A stretch of 64,000 nucleotides of DNA from Sapria himalayana (lineage: Eukaryota; Streptophyta; Magnoliopsida; Malpighiales; Rafflesiaceae): NCBI GenBank assembly GCA_029783825.1, contig JAREIK010000756.1, positions 65,769 through 129,768 of the forward strand, read 5' to 3'. The notes beneath the pieces were generated by a model. The model was not told the DNA's origin. It saw only the letters and a program-made list of their open reading frames with translations, and did not search any database. Numbering within the stretch: the first letter of the stretch is position 1; the number at the start of each line of letters is the position of its first letter. The translations under genes were made by a program, and so were the position numbers. Shown in pieces: positions 1 to 13,710 of the stretch.

Positions 1-3000
1 ATTGATATATTTACAAATCTACAGATAGATAAATATATATTTCGATAGATAGATATATAATAAAGAATATATAGATAGTTAGACATATAGTTAGACAAGT
101 AGATAGATAGATACACAGATAGAAAGACATAGAAATACAGATAGATAAAGAGATAGATAGACAAATAGATAGCCAATAGATATACAAATAGATAGATAAA
201 ATAAATAGTTGGATAGTTAGACAGATAGATAAACATATTAGAGATATATAAAAAATAGATAGACAGACACACATTTAGACAAACTAAAAGAATGTCAGAT
301 AGATAGATAGATGGACATAAAGATAAACTAATAGATTGACAGATAGATATATAAATAGATAGATAGAGAGATTGATATATAGATAGATAGATAATAAATT
401 CATATACAGATAGATGATAGATAGACAGATAAATAGACTAATAGATATATATATATATATAGTCAGATAGAAAGACAAATATCTAAATAGATATATATGC
501 AGATAGATCAACAGATAGATATACATAATAAATAGATAGATAGATATAGAGAATAGATAAATATATAGATAGATAGATCGACTAATTGATTGATAGATAG
601 ATTTATTGATACCCAAATGAAAGACTGGTTATATATAGATTGCTAGATAGTTTGATAGATAGATTGATAGATAGATTTGAATGATAGATTGATTGATAGA
701 TATTTTTATTGACAGATTGATAAAAAGATAGATGATAGATTGATAGAAAGATTGATAGATAGATAGCTAGATATATAGGATAATTTATAGAATGATAGAT
801 GGACAAATGAATAGACAGATTGATAGATATATTTATATAGAGATATAAGACAAATTTATAGACTGATTGGCATATTGATATATATAAAGTCAGAATTATA
901 GAATGATAGATAGTTATATTGATAGATAGATAGACATATAGATCGATAGATTATTTGACATAAAATTTGACATATATATAGATAGTTAGATATATAGATT
1001 GTGGATCGATATGTGGTTAGACAAATAGTTAGACATAGAGAAATATATATAGATTAACATATCGATAGACATATAGATAAATAGAATATTTATAGAAAGA
1101 TAGTAGATAGATAATAGATATACTGATATATAAATAGATAAATAAGCAGATAGACAAACAAACAGATAGATAGATAGACAGATATATAGAAATAAAGATA
1201 GATTGATACAAATATAGATAGATAGATAGATAGATAGATAAATAGGTAGATAGATAGACATAAAGATTGCCATATAAATAGATATATAGATAGATAAATA
1301 GATTGATAGATTGATCGATAGAAAGATTAAAAAATAGATAGAGAGATACATAGACATATATACAGATAGATCGACAGACAAATAGATAGAAAGACACATA
1401 GATAGATATAAAAAAAGATATATAGATACATAAGTAGATTGATACACTGACTGAGAGATTGATTGTTATATACAAAAATAGATAGATAGATTTATAGATA
1501 GAAAGAAAGACCGATGGATAAATAGATTGATAGAGTGATAGAAAGATTGATAGATAATTTGATAGATAAAATGATAGACATATTTATAGATAGACAGACA
1601 AATAGATCGACAGATAGATAGATAGATAGACAGATATATAGGAAAATAAATAGATAGATAAATAGATAGATAGTCAAATAGATAGACAAACAGATGAATA
1701 GATAGATAGATAGATATATAGAAAAATACAATGACAGAGAGATAGATATATAGATAAAAAGATAGATAGAAAGATAGATAAAAAAATAGATAAATAGATA
1801 TATAGATATATTAATATATAAAAATATAGATTGATATAAAGTTATAAAATTAGATAGATAGATAGATAGATAGACAACTAGATAGACCTAGAGATTGAAA
1901 AATAGACAAATATATAGATAGACAGATAGAAAAGTGATCGATATACATATATATTAAAAGATAGAAAATTGTTCGATAAACAGATATATTGACAAACAGA
2001 TAGATAGATATATAGATAGATATACAGATTGATAGATAGATAGATAGATAAATAGATAGACAGATAAATAGATAGATAGAAAGTTAGAATATCAAATAGA
2101 TTGATATATAGATATTCAGATATATAGACAGATAAATAGACAAAAAGATAGACAAATTGACATAGAGATTGATACACTAATAGATAGATAGATTGATTGA
2201 TTGATAGATAGATAAACTATTAGATCGATTGATAGAAAGATAGACATATAGAATGATCAATAGAAAGACAAATACATAGATATATAAATAGATAGATATA
2301 TAGATAGAGAATAAAGATTGATAGATAGAAAGATAGACTGATAGATAGATAGATATACAAATAGATAGATAAATATATAGATAAATAGATAGATAGACTG
2401 ATAGATTGATTAATTATTTAATAGATATATAGATATAAATATAAATAGACAGATAGATAAATAGATAGAGAGACTGACAGATAGATAGGCAGACAAATTC
2501 AATGATTGTTTGATCGAAGATTGATAGATAGATATAAAAATAGATAGATAAATAAATATATAGATAAGCTGACAGATAGATAGATATACAAATAAAAATA
2601 TCGATAGATAGACAAGTAGTTCAATAGATTGATTGATAGATAGATTCATAGATGGATAGATACATAGGTAGACAAATATATTGATATTTAGATAGATAGA
2701 TATATATGTAGATAGATAGATAGATGGATAGATAGACAGATAAATAGAAAGATAGATAGACAGATAAATAGAAAGATAGATAGAAGGATGGAAAGATATA
2801 TATATATATATATATATATATAAAGGCAAATAGATTAAAAAAATAGATAGACAGATATATAGATAAATAGATAGATAGAGTTATAAACAAATTAATAGAT
2901 AGATTTATAGACAGATTGATAGATAGATTGATAGAATGATAGATAGATTTATAAACAAATTGTTGGACGAATTGAAAGATAGACAGATAGTTATATAATT

Positions 3001-4615
3001 AGATAGATAGAATGATACATATATAGATAGAAATATTAAAGACAGTTAGATAAATAGATAAATAGATATATAGATAGACAGGTATATAGATAAATATATT
3101 ATAGATAGATATTCAAATTATTAGACATTTATATAGAAAGATGATTAGACACATATATTGACAAATAGTTAGTTAGATAGATAGGCATATAGATAGATAA
3201 ATAGATAGATAGATAAATATATAGATAGACAGATAAAAAATAGATAGATAAATAGATAGATTTATAGAAAGAATGAAAGTTAGATAGATAGATAGATTGA
3301 TAGATAGATTACTAGATAGATTAATAGATAGCTAGATAGATTGATAAAAAAATAGATTGAAAAATTTTTACATTAATAGATAGATTGATAGATATATAGA
3401 TAGATAAATAGATAAAAAAATAAAAAGATAGATTGTTAGACAGTTTGATAGATAGATTGATAAATATATTAATAGATAGATAGATTGATAAATAGATAGA
3501 TAGATAGACAAATAATTAAACAAATAGATATAAAGACAAAAAGATAGATAGATAGATATATAGATATATATAAAGACCGTTGATAGATTAGTAGACAGAT
3601 AGATAGAAAAATATATAGATAGATAGATATCTTAGATAGACAGATATATTAGATAGAGATATATATATATATATATATATATAGAGACAAATAGACAAAT
3701 AGATAATAATATAAATAGATAGATATACAAATATATAAATAGATAGAGTGATAGACAGATTGATAGAAAGATTTATAGATAGATTCATAGATTGATAGAG
3801 AGATTCATAGTTAGATAGATAAATAGAGTGACAGATAGTTAGACAAATAGATATATAGACAGATAAATAGATATATAGATATATATAGAAAAAAAGAAAA
3901 ATAAATAAATTAATAGATAGACAAATACATAGACATACAGATAGTTAGATAGATAGACAAATAGATAGATAGATATATAGACAGACATATAGATAGATAG
4001 AAATATAGATAGATAAATATAAAGATTGATTGATTGACAAATAGATATACATATCTATATACATATAGATAGAAAGATAGAATGATTGATACATATATAA
4101 ATAAATAGATAGATAAATAGATATATAGACAAATAGATTGACATATAGATAAACATATAAATATAGAAATAGATAGATAGATAGATAGATAGATAGACAT
4201 ATAGACATATAGATAGACATATAGCTAGACTATTATATAGACTAATAGATCGATATATAGAAACATAGATTGATTGATTGATAAAGAGAAAGATAGATAG
4301 ATTGTTAGATAATTTGATAGATAGATTTATATACATTTTAATAGAAAGATGGATAGATCGATTGATAAACAAATTAATAGACAGATTGTTAGATTGATAG
4401 ATGGATTGATAAAAAGATAGATAGATAGACACAAAGATAGATAGATAGAAAGACAAAAAGATAGATAGATAGATTGATAATAGATACACATATAGATAAA
4501 TATATAGAGAGACATATAGAAAAAAATAGATAGATATATTGTTAGACAGATAGACAGATAGATAGATAGATAGACACATAGAGAGATAGACACATAGATA
4601 GATAGATAGATAAAA

Positions 4616-4810
4616 AGATAACTAGATAGAAAAATTGATAGACAGATAGATAGGAATATAGACAAATAGATAGACATATAGATAGATAGATAGACATATA
4701 GATAGATAGATAGATAAAGAGATAACTAGATAGAAAAATTGATAGACAGATAGATAGATAGGAATATAGACAAATAGATAAACATATAGATAGACAGATA
4801 GATAGACAAA
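4616..4810 (+). repeat. About 94-bp tandem duplication in the GATA block
   Basis: The segment GATAACTAGATAGAAAAATT and the roughly 60 bases after it (GATAGACAGATAG, then GGAATATAGACAAATAG) occur near 4616 and again near 4711. This shows local unequal exchange or slippage of units longer than the tetramer. Confidence 0.7.
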
Positions 4811-4987
4811 CAATTAGATAGATATATAGTTCGATAGACACATCGATAGACATAGAGATCAACTGATTAATAAATAAATATATAGACAGATACATAGACA
4901 AATAGATAGATATATATATATATAGATAGATCTGTAGATAAATAAATAGATAAATAGGCATATAGATAGATAGATAGATAGATATAA

Positions 4988-6110
4988 AGATAAATATATT
5001 AATAAATAGATTGATATATTGATTCATAGACATATTAAGAGGTAGATAGATAGATATTTTAATAGTTAGATTTAAAGATTGGTTGAAAGACAAATTGATA
5101 GACAAATAGATATATAGATAGATAGATTGATACACATATAGATAGACAGATAAATAGATTCATAAATAGAAAGATATATAGATAGATACATAGACAAATA
5201 GATATATAGAATGATAGATAGATAGACAAATAGAAAGATAGACATATACATAGACAAATAGATAGATAGATAGATAGATAAATAGATAAACATATAAATA
5301 TATACATAGTTAGATAGATATATTGACAGATGAATAGATAGATAGATATGTAGATAAATAAATAGATAAATAGACATATAGATAGATAGATATAAAGATA
5401 AATAGATTAATAAATAAATTGATATATCGATTCATAGACATATTGAGAGGTAGATAGATAGATATTTTGATAGATAGATTTAAAGACTGGTTGAAAGATA
5501 AATTGATAGACAAATTGATAGACAGATAGATATATAGATAGATAGATTGATACACATATAGATAGACAGATAAATAGATTCATAAATAGAAATATATATA
5601 GATAGATACATAGAAAAATAGATATATAGAATGATAGATAGATAGACAGATATAAAGATAGACAGATACATAGACAAATAGATACATAGATAGATAGATA
5701 AATAGATAAATAGATAAATATATACATAATTAGATAGATATATTGACAGATGAATAAATAGATTGATAGGTAAGTAAATAAATAGATAAATAGACATATA
5801 GATAGATAAATATAAAGATAAATAGATTAATAAATAGATTGATATATCGATTCATAGACATATTGAGAGGTAGATAGATAGATATTTTGATAGATAGATT
5901 TAAAGACTGGTTGAAAGATAAATTGTTAGAATTTTTGATAGATAGATAGATATATAGATATATAGATATTGATAGATAGATAAATAGATTCATAAATAGA
6001 AATATATATAGATAGATACATAGACAAATAGATATATAGAATGATAGATAGATAGACAAATAGAAAGATAGACAGATAGAAAGATTGATATATACATAGA
6101 TCGATAGATA
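4988..6110 (+). repeat. 410-420-bp higher-order repeat, three copies
   Basis: Three near-identical stretches share rare non-GATA landmarks in the same order: ATTAATAAATA, a GATTCATAGACATATT stretch, GAGGTAGATAGATAG at 5039, 5447 and 5867, a TTTAAAGA-TGGTTGAAAGA stretch, and GATTCATAAATAGAAA. The landmark spacing gives periods of about 408 and 420 bp. The third copy diverges after about 6060. Confidence 0.85.
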
Positions 6111-6342
6111 GATATATGCACAGATTGATAGATACATAGATAGAAAGATATATAGAAAAATAAATAGATAGATAGACATATAGATAGACAGATCGATAGA
6201 CAGATTAAAAGATAGATTATTAGACATATTGATAGAAATATTTATAGCTAGATTGATAGACAAATTGAATGATAGATGTATAGACTTATTGATATATAGT
6301 TATATAGACATATAGATAGATAGATTAATAGATAGATAGACA

Positions 6343-6380
<38 letters not shown>

Positions 6381-6862
6381 GATAGATAGATAGATAGATA
6401 GTAAGATTATTAGAAAGGTAGATAGAAAAATTATTAGACCGATAGATTTACAAATAGATAAACAGATAGATATACATCTAAATAGAAAGATTTATTAAAT
6501 AGATTGATAGAAAGGTAGATAGATAGCTACATAGTTAGAATGATAGAAAGATAGATGAGAGGTTGATAGATTTATTGATATAAAGATAGATAGATTGATA
6601 TACCATGTATAGGTAGATTTATAGATAGAATGATTGATTGATTGATAGTCAGATTAAAAGACATATAGATAGACAGATTGATAGGAAAATAGATCGATAG
6701 AAAGACATATAGAAAGATAAATCGACACATAGACAAACAGATATAAAGATATATAGATAAATAAATAGATAGATAGATAGACAGATTGATTGATTGATTG
6801 ATTGAGAGATTAATAGACAAATAGATTGAAAAATAAATAGATAGATAAATAAATATAATAAT

Positions 6863-6907
<45 letters not shown>

Positions 6908-6960
6908 GATAGACAGACATACAGATAGATAGATATATAAACAGATAGATTGATTGATAG

Positions 6961-6984
6961 AAATATAGATAACCAAATAGATAG
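6961..6984. other. Head-to-head junction of GATA and TATC arrays
   Basis: The plus strand changes from GATA-rich to TATC-rich within about 25 bases (around AACCAAATAGATAGACACTC). The join is abrupt, with no transposon end visible, so it looks like an inversion or recombination breakpoint within the array. An assembly artefact cannot be excluded from the sequence. Confidence 0.8.
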
Positions 6985-7735
6985 ACACTCTATTTATCTA
7001 TGTATCTACCTATATATCTTTATATCTATCTATCTTCCTATCAATATGTCTATCATTCTATCTATTTTTCTGTTTATCTATCTGTCTATCTATCTATTTG
7101 TATATTTATCTGTCTATCTAACTTTCAATCTATTTGTTTTTCTATATATCTATCTAACTATCTATTTATCTGTCAATCTTTCTAACTAAGTATCAGTTAA
7201 TATTTTTATCTTTATATTTGTATATCTATCTATCTGTCTATATATCTATCTATATGTCTATCTATTTTTCTATCTATTTGTCTATGTATATATCTATTTA
7301 TCAATCTAATGATCTATCTATATCTTTAATAATATATATATATATATATCTATCTCTCATTCGATCTATCTGTATATATATATATATATATATATCTATT
7401 TATCTATATGTATGCCTGTCTATATATCTCTATATCTATCTATATATCTATATATCTATATATCTATATATCTATATATCTATATATCTATCTATCTATC
7501 AATCTATGAATCTATCAATCAATTTGTCTATCAATGTCTATCTATTTGTCCATGTAAATGTCTTTCTATTTACCTATCTATTAGTATATCTATTTTTCTA
7601 TCGATCCATTTGTCTATCTATCTCTCTATCTGTCAGTCAGTCTATCTATCTTTCTATCTATTTATCTATTTGCCTATTTATCTTTCTTTTAATATATATA
7701 TATATATATCTATCTATCTATCTATATTTTAACTA
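6985..7735 (-). repeat. TATC (inverted GATA) microsatellite block
   Basis: The same degenerate tetramer as the flanking block, in the opposite orientation: the plus strand reads TATC, TGTC and TTTC. It includes a run of ATATATCT units at about 7439-7490 and several (TA)n stretches. It ends where the AT-rich higher-order repeat begins. Confidence 0.95.
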
Positions 7736-8274
7736 TATATAACTATTTATAACTACATATACTATATGTATAATAACATATAACTATAAATAATTGTATC
7801 TTTCTATTTTTATAAGTATAAAAACTTTATACATAACTATATTTAAATATGTAATTAACAACATATATTTAATATACATTTTTAAATATTAATATATACA
7901 AATGTATTTTACTATATCTATACCTATACATAACTATATGTATAAATATATATAATTATATTAAAAAATATATATACCTACATGTATAAATACATGTTTA
8001 ACTATATGTATAACCACATGTAACTATATTTATAATTAAATATATAACAACATACAACATGTTTAACTATATGTATATAAATATATATAAATATTTGTAT
8101 AACTATATAAAACACAATATAATTAAATATTATTATATTTGTAATTATGTATACATATATGTATTCATATATGTAAATTTATTTATTTTTTATAACTTTA
8201 TAAACATATATGTAAATCTATATATTTGTTTATAACTTTATATACATTTATGTAAAACTAAATATAAATACTTG

Positions 8275-8325
<51 letters not shown>

Positions 8326-9445
8326 ATGTATATAAAACTATATGTTTATCTATTTATAACTATTTATAACTATATATACTATATGTATAATAACATATAA
8401 CTATAAATAATTTTATCTTACCATATGTGTAACTTTAAAAACTTTTTACATAACTATATTTAAATATTTTATTTACAACATATATTTAATATACATTTTT
8501 ATATATTAATATATAAAAATGTATTTTACTATATCTCTAGTTATACATAACTATATGTATAAATATCTAAAATTATATGAAAAAATTTATAAACCTACAT
8601 GCATAAATATAAGTTTAACTCTATGTGTAACTATATGTATAACCACATGTAGCTATATTTATTATTACATGTATAACAACATATAAGATTATGGTTAACT
8701 ATATGTGTATAACTATATATAAATATTTGTATAACTATATAAAACTCTATATAATTAAATATAACTATATTTGTAACTATGTAAACATATATGTAAATCT
8801 ATATATTTGTTAATAATTTTATATACATTTATGTATAACTACTTATAACTACTTGTATGAATATATCTATATATACTATATGTATAATAACATATAACTA
8901 TAAATAATTTTATCGTACTATATGTATAAATATAAAAGCTTTATCATAACTATATTTAAATATATAATTTACAACTTTTATTTAATATATATTTGTAAAT
9001 TTTAGTGTATAAAAATATATTTTACTATATCTACACCAATACATAACTATATGTATAACTCTATAAAATAATATGAAAAAATTATATACCTACATGTATA
9101 AATATAAGTATAACTTTATGTGTTACTATATGTATCACCACATGTAACTATATTTATAATTACATGTATACATTTATACAACATTATGTTTAACTATATT
9201 TGTATAACTATATATAAATATCTGTATAACTATATAACACTCGACATATTTAAATATATCTATAATAGTAACTATGTATACATATATGTATACATGTATG
9301 TAAATCTATATATTTGTTTAACTTTGTATACATTCATGTATAACTACTTATAACTTCTTTTATGAATATATCTATATATAACTATATGTTTAACCATATC
9401 TAAATATTTATAACTATACATACTATATGTATATATACATATAAC
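7736..9445 (+). repeat. 500-620-bp AT-rich higher-order repeat, three copies plus a partial fourth
   Basis: A very AT-rich stretch built from variants of AACTATATGTATAA. The landmark ACTATATGTATAATAACATA and its following sequence recur at about 7761, 8378 and 8875, and the start of a fourth copy lies at about 9422, giving spacings of about 617, 497 and 547 bp. Other landmarks keep the same order in each copy: ACAACATATATTTAATATAC, then GTATTTTACTATATCT, then ATACATAACTATATGTAT. A long (TA)n run sits at about 8280-8323. No coding potential is visible. Confidence 0.85.
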
Positions 9446-9640
9446 TATACATATATGTCACACTATAATGGGTTGTTCTGGCACAACACAGCCCGTTTTA
9501 TCCATCTATGTTTGACATTACTCATCAATAACAGTTTCAGTGGTTAATGAATCATAGGAGTTACTTTAATAGATTCTATTACTTGCTTTCTATTTATTTG
9601 TATTTTGACTTATTTTCATCTCACTGATATTTTTGCTAAG
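9446..9640. other. AT-rich stretch before the pseudogene
   Basis: Ordinary-complexity sequence between the AT repeat and the enhancer-of-polycomb-like pseudogene. It may be intron or flank of that gene. I see no gene, RNA or clear transposon end. Confidence 0.4.
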
Positions 9641-9662
9641 TGGTTGGTTGCATGGGGTGTGG

Positions 9663-9980
9663 TTGATATTGAAGCCATTTCCACTTGTTATTGATACCAA
9701 CCCATACAATGTTTTCAAGCCTCGAGAGAAAGCTCACAGCACCATTCAAGACAGGTTTGTGGTCTAGTAGTCTTTTATGATGCAATTAGAAGTTTTACAA
9801 GCAAATTTCATAGTCTTATAAGTTGCTTCTCATGATGTATTTAGATGCAATGGAGGGAAAATAATTCACAGTTATTTGAAAAACTTTGTTTGGTAAGTAA
9901 GAAATTTATCTTATTGATCAACTCTTTCTTTTCAGATTAGGAATGTAGTGTTAAGATTAATAATTTATCAAAGAAGAATT
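9663..9980 (+). pseudogene. EPL1: Enhancer-of-polycomb-like gene fragment with introns
   Basis: Enhancer-of-polycomb proteins are nuclear scaffold subunits of NuA4-type histone acetyltransferase complexes. Codons from 9663 to 9754 read LILKPFPLVIDTNPYNVF and then KPREKAHS, matching the plant family signature around DTNPYNVFRPREKAH. A GT follows at 9755 and an intron ends with TTTAG at 9844. The next exon, 9845-9892, reads MQWRENNSQLFEKLCL, matching the family's RMQRRENN-QSFEKL segment, and is followed by the donor GTAAGTAAG. A second acceptor, TTTTCAG, ends at 9935 and a weak IRN match follows. The join between exons 1 and 2 is one base short of the expected frame, the second intron is only 43 bases, and nothing else of the gene is present, so this is a non-functional relic. 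Keeping introns means it came from genomic DNA, not from an mRNA copy. Family recognition is from memory of the motif. Confidence 0.75.
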
Positions 9981-10779
9981 TTTTTTCCTATTACATTTGT
10001 ATTTATCAGAAGAGATTAATAAGTTACACATTCATCTTAACAAAAACTTATCTATCACAACCATCCTATGTATATTTTTTCTTATAAAACGTAAACATTA
10101 TGATTCATAAATTTAGTAATTAATTATTTTTTTAATATTATTTATTTTTTTAATCTAACATATATTTTTCTATTATTACTTTATTTTGGTCAATTGTTTT
10201 AATTTTTTAGTTATAATTTTTTTTTAAAATTGTCTTTCTTTTGAATTATAAATCATAAATTTTAAAAATAATTATATTTTGAGAAATTGATTTTTTCAAT
10301 TTAAAATCAAAGTTACAAATTAAATATTTTATTTTTAATCTTTTATTTCTAAATTTTTTATTCTCAAACATTTGCTATCTATCTAATTTTCAATTTAAAT
10401 TTTTACTAGTTTCAATTATTAAGAAAATATTATCTATATATAGCATATATCAATGTATCTATTTTCATAGTTGTCCTGTCAGCTCATTTATAACCATGAT
10501 AAGAAAATATCAACTTAACATCGAATCTTAATGTAATTTATAAATGTAACAAATTTACTTTATATCCCACAGATAAAACACATTTATTATATTACTTTAA
10601 TATATATATCTTTATTGATATCAATATTATGTGAAAATATTTATTTTCTTTTATGTAGACACAAAACCAACTATCAAAAAAATTATATTATGAATATTTT
10701 CTAAATTGATAAATACTCTATAAAAATATTTTTATTTTTATATTTTTTTCATGACTTATTTAATCATGTGTAAATAAGT
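9981..10779. other. AT-rich sequence without recognisable gene
   Basis: Very AT-rich, non-repetitive DNA with stops in all frames. It could be intron or flank of the preceding pseudogene. I see no gene, RNA or clear terminal repeat. Confidence 0.4.
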
Positions 10780-12430
10780 AGTATTTTGGATATGCATAGA
10801 GTTGAGAGAAAGAGAAAGAGAGAGAGAGAGTGGAGAATCTTTGAAAAAAAGAAAAATAATTTTAATAAAAATGAAATATAGTATTTTGGATATATATAAT
10901 TACACGTATATAGTTTGGGGAAGCTCAGAAGTCGGGTATTCCCAAACAATAAAAATCAAATATAAAAAACTAAACTAAAAATTGAACACCTTTCTCAAGT
11001 TAACAGGTGCATATCACTTATTCCTAGCTTGGAAGAGTGGAAAAAAAATTATGGTCCTCTAATAGCTTGCATGAAGATGTTCTTACTCAACTCACTGATA
11101 GGTCTGTAGGTTGTAGTTATCAAGATATCCTGAATTTTATTTCGAATTTAATGATAATTAATCTTAATATGCTTTGTACGCTCATAGAACATTAAGTTGG
11201 CTGCAATGTGTTTGGCTATCTGGCTGTCATAGTGAAATATCATCAATCTCTATACTGGAAGATACAACTCATTCAAAAAGTATTTAGTCCATTGAAGTTT
11301 ATAAGTTGTTGATGTCATAGCTTTGTATTTTTTTATATATTAGATCTCGAAATAATTATTTATCTTTTATTTTTTCATAAGATAATGTTATCTACAAAAA
11401 AATAAAAATAAAAACATATGTCAATTTTTTGCTTTGTGATCGTAGAAGTCCAACTAGAATTTGAATATGTCTCTATCCAATAATGTTCATAATCATTAAT
11501 TATAATCACATTTCTTGAATTTTTTTTATATACCTAAGAATTTTAAGTATTGTATTCATATGAATATGTTTATGTACATTTTAAAAATAACTAAATACAC
11601 TGACATCATAGGTAATATCAGACATAATTATTATTAGATAATTTAGTTTTTTATGATTATTCTATATGTAGTTGAGTCAATTGATGAACCAACTTATCTA
11701 GATAAGTCTATAATTAAATCAAGAAGTAAGCCAAGAGTGTACGTCATGATATATCTTATCTAGATAAAATATATAAAACATATTTTCTTTGAGAAAGCAT
11801 TGTCATACTTGTTGAATATTTGATCTCAATCCTAAAAATAATCTCAAATATTTTAAATAATGTCTAAAACTTGGTTTATAGATTTTAGTTTAGATATATC
11901 AAACTGATTATCTCATGTAATTAGATCATTATCATCGTATACAATTATTTTCACATACTAACATCTTGATCAACTTAAAATAGAAAAACTTGACAAATTT
12001 TATGACAAAATATAGTGAATATTGAGTAAAATTATTAAATTATGTCTTGGGAGACTGCTTGAGGCTATAAATTGCCTTTCATATTCTGTATATCATATAT
12101 ATGCTCTCTACTTCCAGGAACAATGAATCCTAATGACTACTATATAAGCATTTTTTATATAAATTATTATAAAGGAATGTATTCTTTATATCTAACTAAT
12201 ATATATTTTATATATGTGATGATAAATAGAAAGTAATTACCTATTAGTGGTGATGTTAATCATATGAAATAATGTGTTCCAAAAATTAATATCATAAGGC
12301 TATGTAAAATCATTCATTACCAATCTAGTCTTGTCGATTGATCTTTTCCTTGGGTTCCTCTTTATTATATATATTTGAATATAATGTAATTGGAATGTCC
12401 AACTCATTATTCTAAACTAGATCAAATGAT
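10780..12430 (-). mobile_element. Ty1/copia retrotransposon relic 1 (RT, RNase H, LTR remnant)
   Basis: Read on the minus strand, this is the 3' half of a copia pol gene. From upstream: KTRLVMNDFT (12310-12350, the KARLVAKGFTQ block of reverse transcriptase); a nucleotide match to the LYGLKQSPRAWF block near 12030-12085; IEIKYSTSMTMLSQRKYVL near 11770-11830; the RNase H 'WKSKKQ-VARSSAEAEY' region near 11335-11400 in the decayed form KNKR-IIISRSN; TYKLQWTKYFLNELYLPV at 11255-11310; AKHIAANLMFYERTKHIKI at 11150-11215; and SKLGISDMHLLT-stop near 11003-11041. It carries many in-frame stops, several where a tryptophan codon is expected, and several frameshifts. Downstream, 10780-10985 resembles a decayed LTR with GA-rich DNA at 10800-10833 and TAGTATTTTGGATAT repeated at 10780 and 10879. 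It is dead. Confidence 0.88.
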
Positions 12431-13635
12431 ATGATAAAAAACTCATTTAAAATAGATTGTGGATGTATCCATTTAGTATATACATCTTTGGATTAGGATC
12501 ATCAAGTCGTTTACTGCTTATTTCTATCTCTCTCTCTTGGTGAGATTTAAAAATGTTGTGTCCAGTAGATCATTATTCTTTAGAAGTTATTATTATGTAT
12601 GTATATATTAGAGGTCATTGTCTTGATGTGATGAAAAGTATCTTTGTCAAAGGACAATAAGTCTTGGTTTTGAGATTTATTATATAGAACTTTTATTGAT
12701 TTTTGATGGAATATTATTGAAATATCAATATCTCATAAATCTTACACTAAGTGAGAGTCTAGTATACTGGGTACAACCTCCAGTGATATTAAAATTTTAA
12801 AAACTAATAGATAATTTATTGACTATCTCATGTGCATACTACATGATAATATAATGTAGCTAAGTGAAATAAACATTTGGTTGGGTTATATATTTAGGAG
12901 AGAGACAAATATTTTAAAATAACATGATTAATTGGACTCTCTTTAATTTTGTAAAATTGTATTTTAATTTTTTTATGCAATCTTGTTTCTAAAACAAAAG
13001 ATTGATGCAATATAAAGCACGACACATGAAATTTCAATCAAATATTTTGTTCAAAAATTATAAATTAATATGACATCACCATATTTTCCAAAGATTTTTT
13101 GTAATATTATAGTATGTTATTTTATATCATAATTTTATTAGAATTTGCTTATTATATTAATTTTTTTGGAGTGATAATGATTTTGGGTATTCCTCTCAAG
13201 ATGTTAATTATTGAATAATGCTTTTTTTGGAGTTCTTATTTTTAGGAGTGAAAATGATATTAAGTATTTGACATTTAAGCCTTTTTTTAAAATTTTGAAG
13301 AATATGAGATAATTTATCAAACATCTAGTATTAATATTTTTTTATAAATTAAAATTGGTCAGAGAATAAACAAATATCTAATTGTAATATTTTAATTATT
13401 TAGTATTTCTAGATATGTTAAGAGTATGATAATGATGTGCTTTCATTAATATTCTCTTTCTAGGTAAGTTTGGGTAAGACCATTTTTCTCTTGATTTAGG
13501 GTGATATTCAAACTGAAGACCTCACTAACAAATTATAATTTTTTAGGCCGTGTCTTCCATTTGGTTTTGAGTATGTTTTTTTAGTGACGATGCAATTTCA
13601 AACATTCATATGTTAAAATTTAACCATTTATTTTA
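12431..13635. other. AT-rich stretch, possibly decayed 5' part of copia relic 1
   Basis: By position this should hold the integrase and gag region of the minus-strand copia relic, but I cannot align any convincing integrase motif. A run of weak similarity to the linker before RT may extend to about 12540. No other gene is visible. Confidence 0.35.
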
Positions 13636-13643
13636 GCTTTTTC

Positions 13644-13694
<51 letters not shown>

Positions 13695-13706
13695 TGTCCA
13701 TGTATG
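13636..13706. repeat. (TG)n dinucleotide tract
   Basis: An almost perfect TG run with a few TATG interruptions. It directly precedes the roughly 300-bp tandem repeats, whose units end in TATG runs, so it may be an expanded unit edge. Confidence 0.95.
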
Positions 13707-13710
13707 TATG

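Larger units (their letters stand above)
1..6960 (+). repeat. Degenerate GATA/GACA microsatellite block 1
   Basis: The plus strand is almost entirely variants of GATA (GATA, GACA, AATA, GATT) with very little C, broken by short (TA)n runs, for example at about 2797-2821, 3658-3682, 6348-6376 and 6869-6901. The complementary TATC reads Tyr-Leu-Ser-Ile in every frame and has no stop codon, which explains the long minus-strand open frames; none of them has codon structure independent of the repeat. The block contains higher-order duplications, listed separately. It starts before the window. Confidence 0.97.

Noticed and set aside
4542..5135. Long minus-strand open frames of Ser-Ile-Tyr-Leu type throughout the GATA arrays (up to 304 codons, for example 53520-54434)
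   Set aside because: TATC repeats contain no stop codon in any frame, so long open frames arise by composition. They overlap each other in several frames, follow the repeat exactly, and have no independent domain. They are not membrane proteins or transporters.
10764..10949. 61-codon minus-strand frame with Ser/Phe/Leu-rich sequence
   Set aside because: Lies in the decayed copia LTR remnant and is driven by the GA-rich tract.
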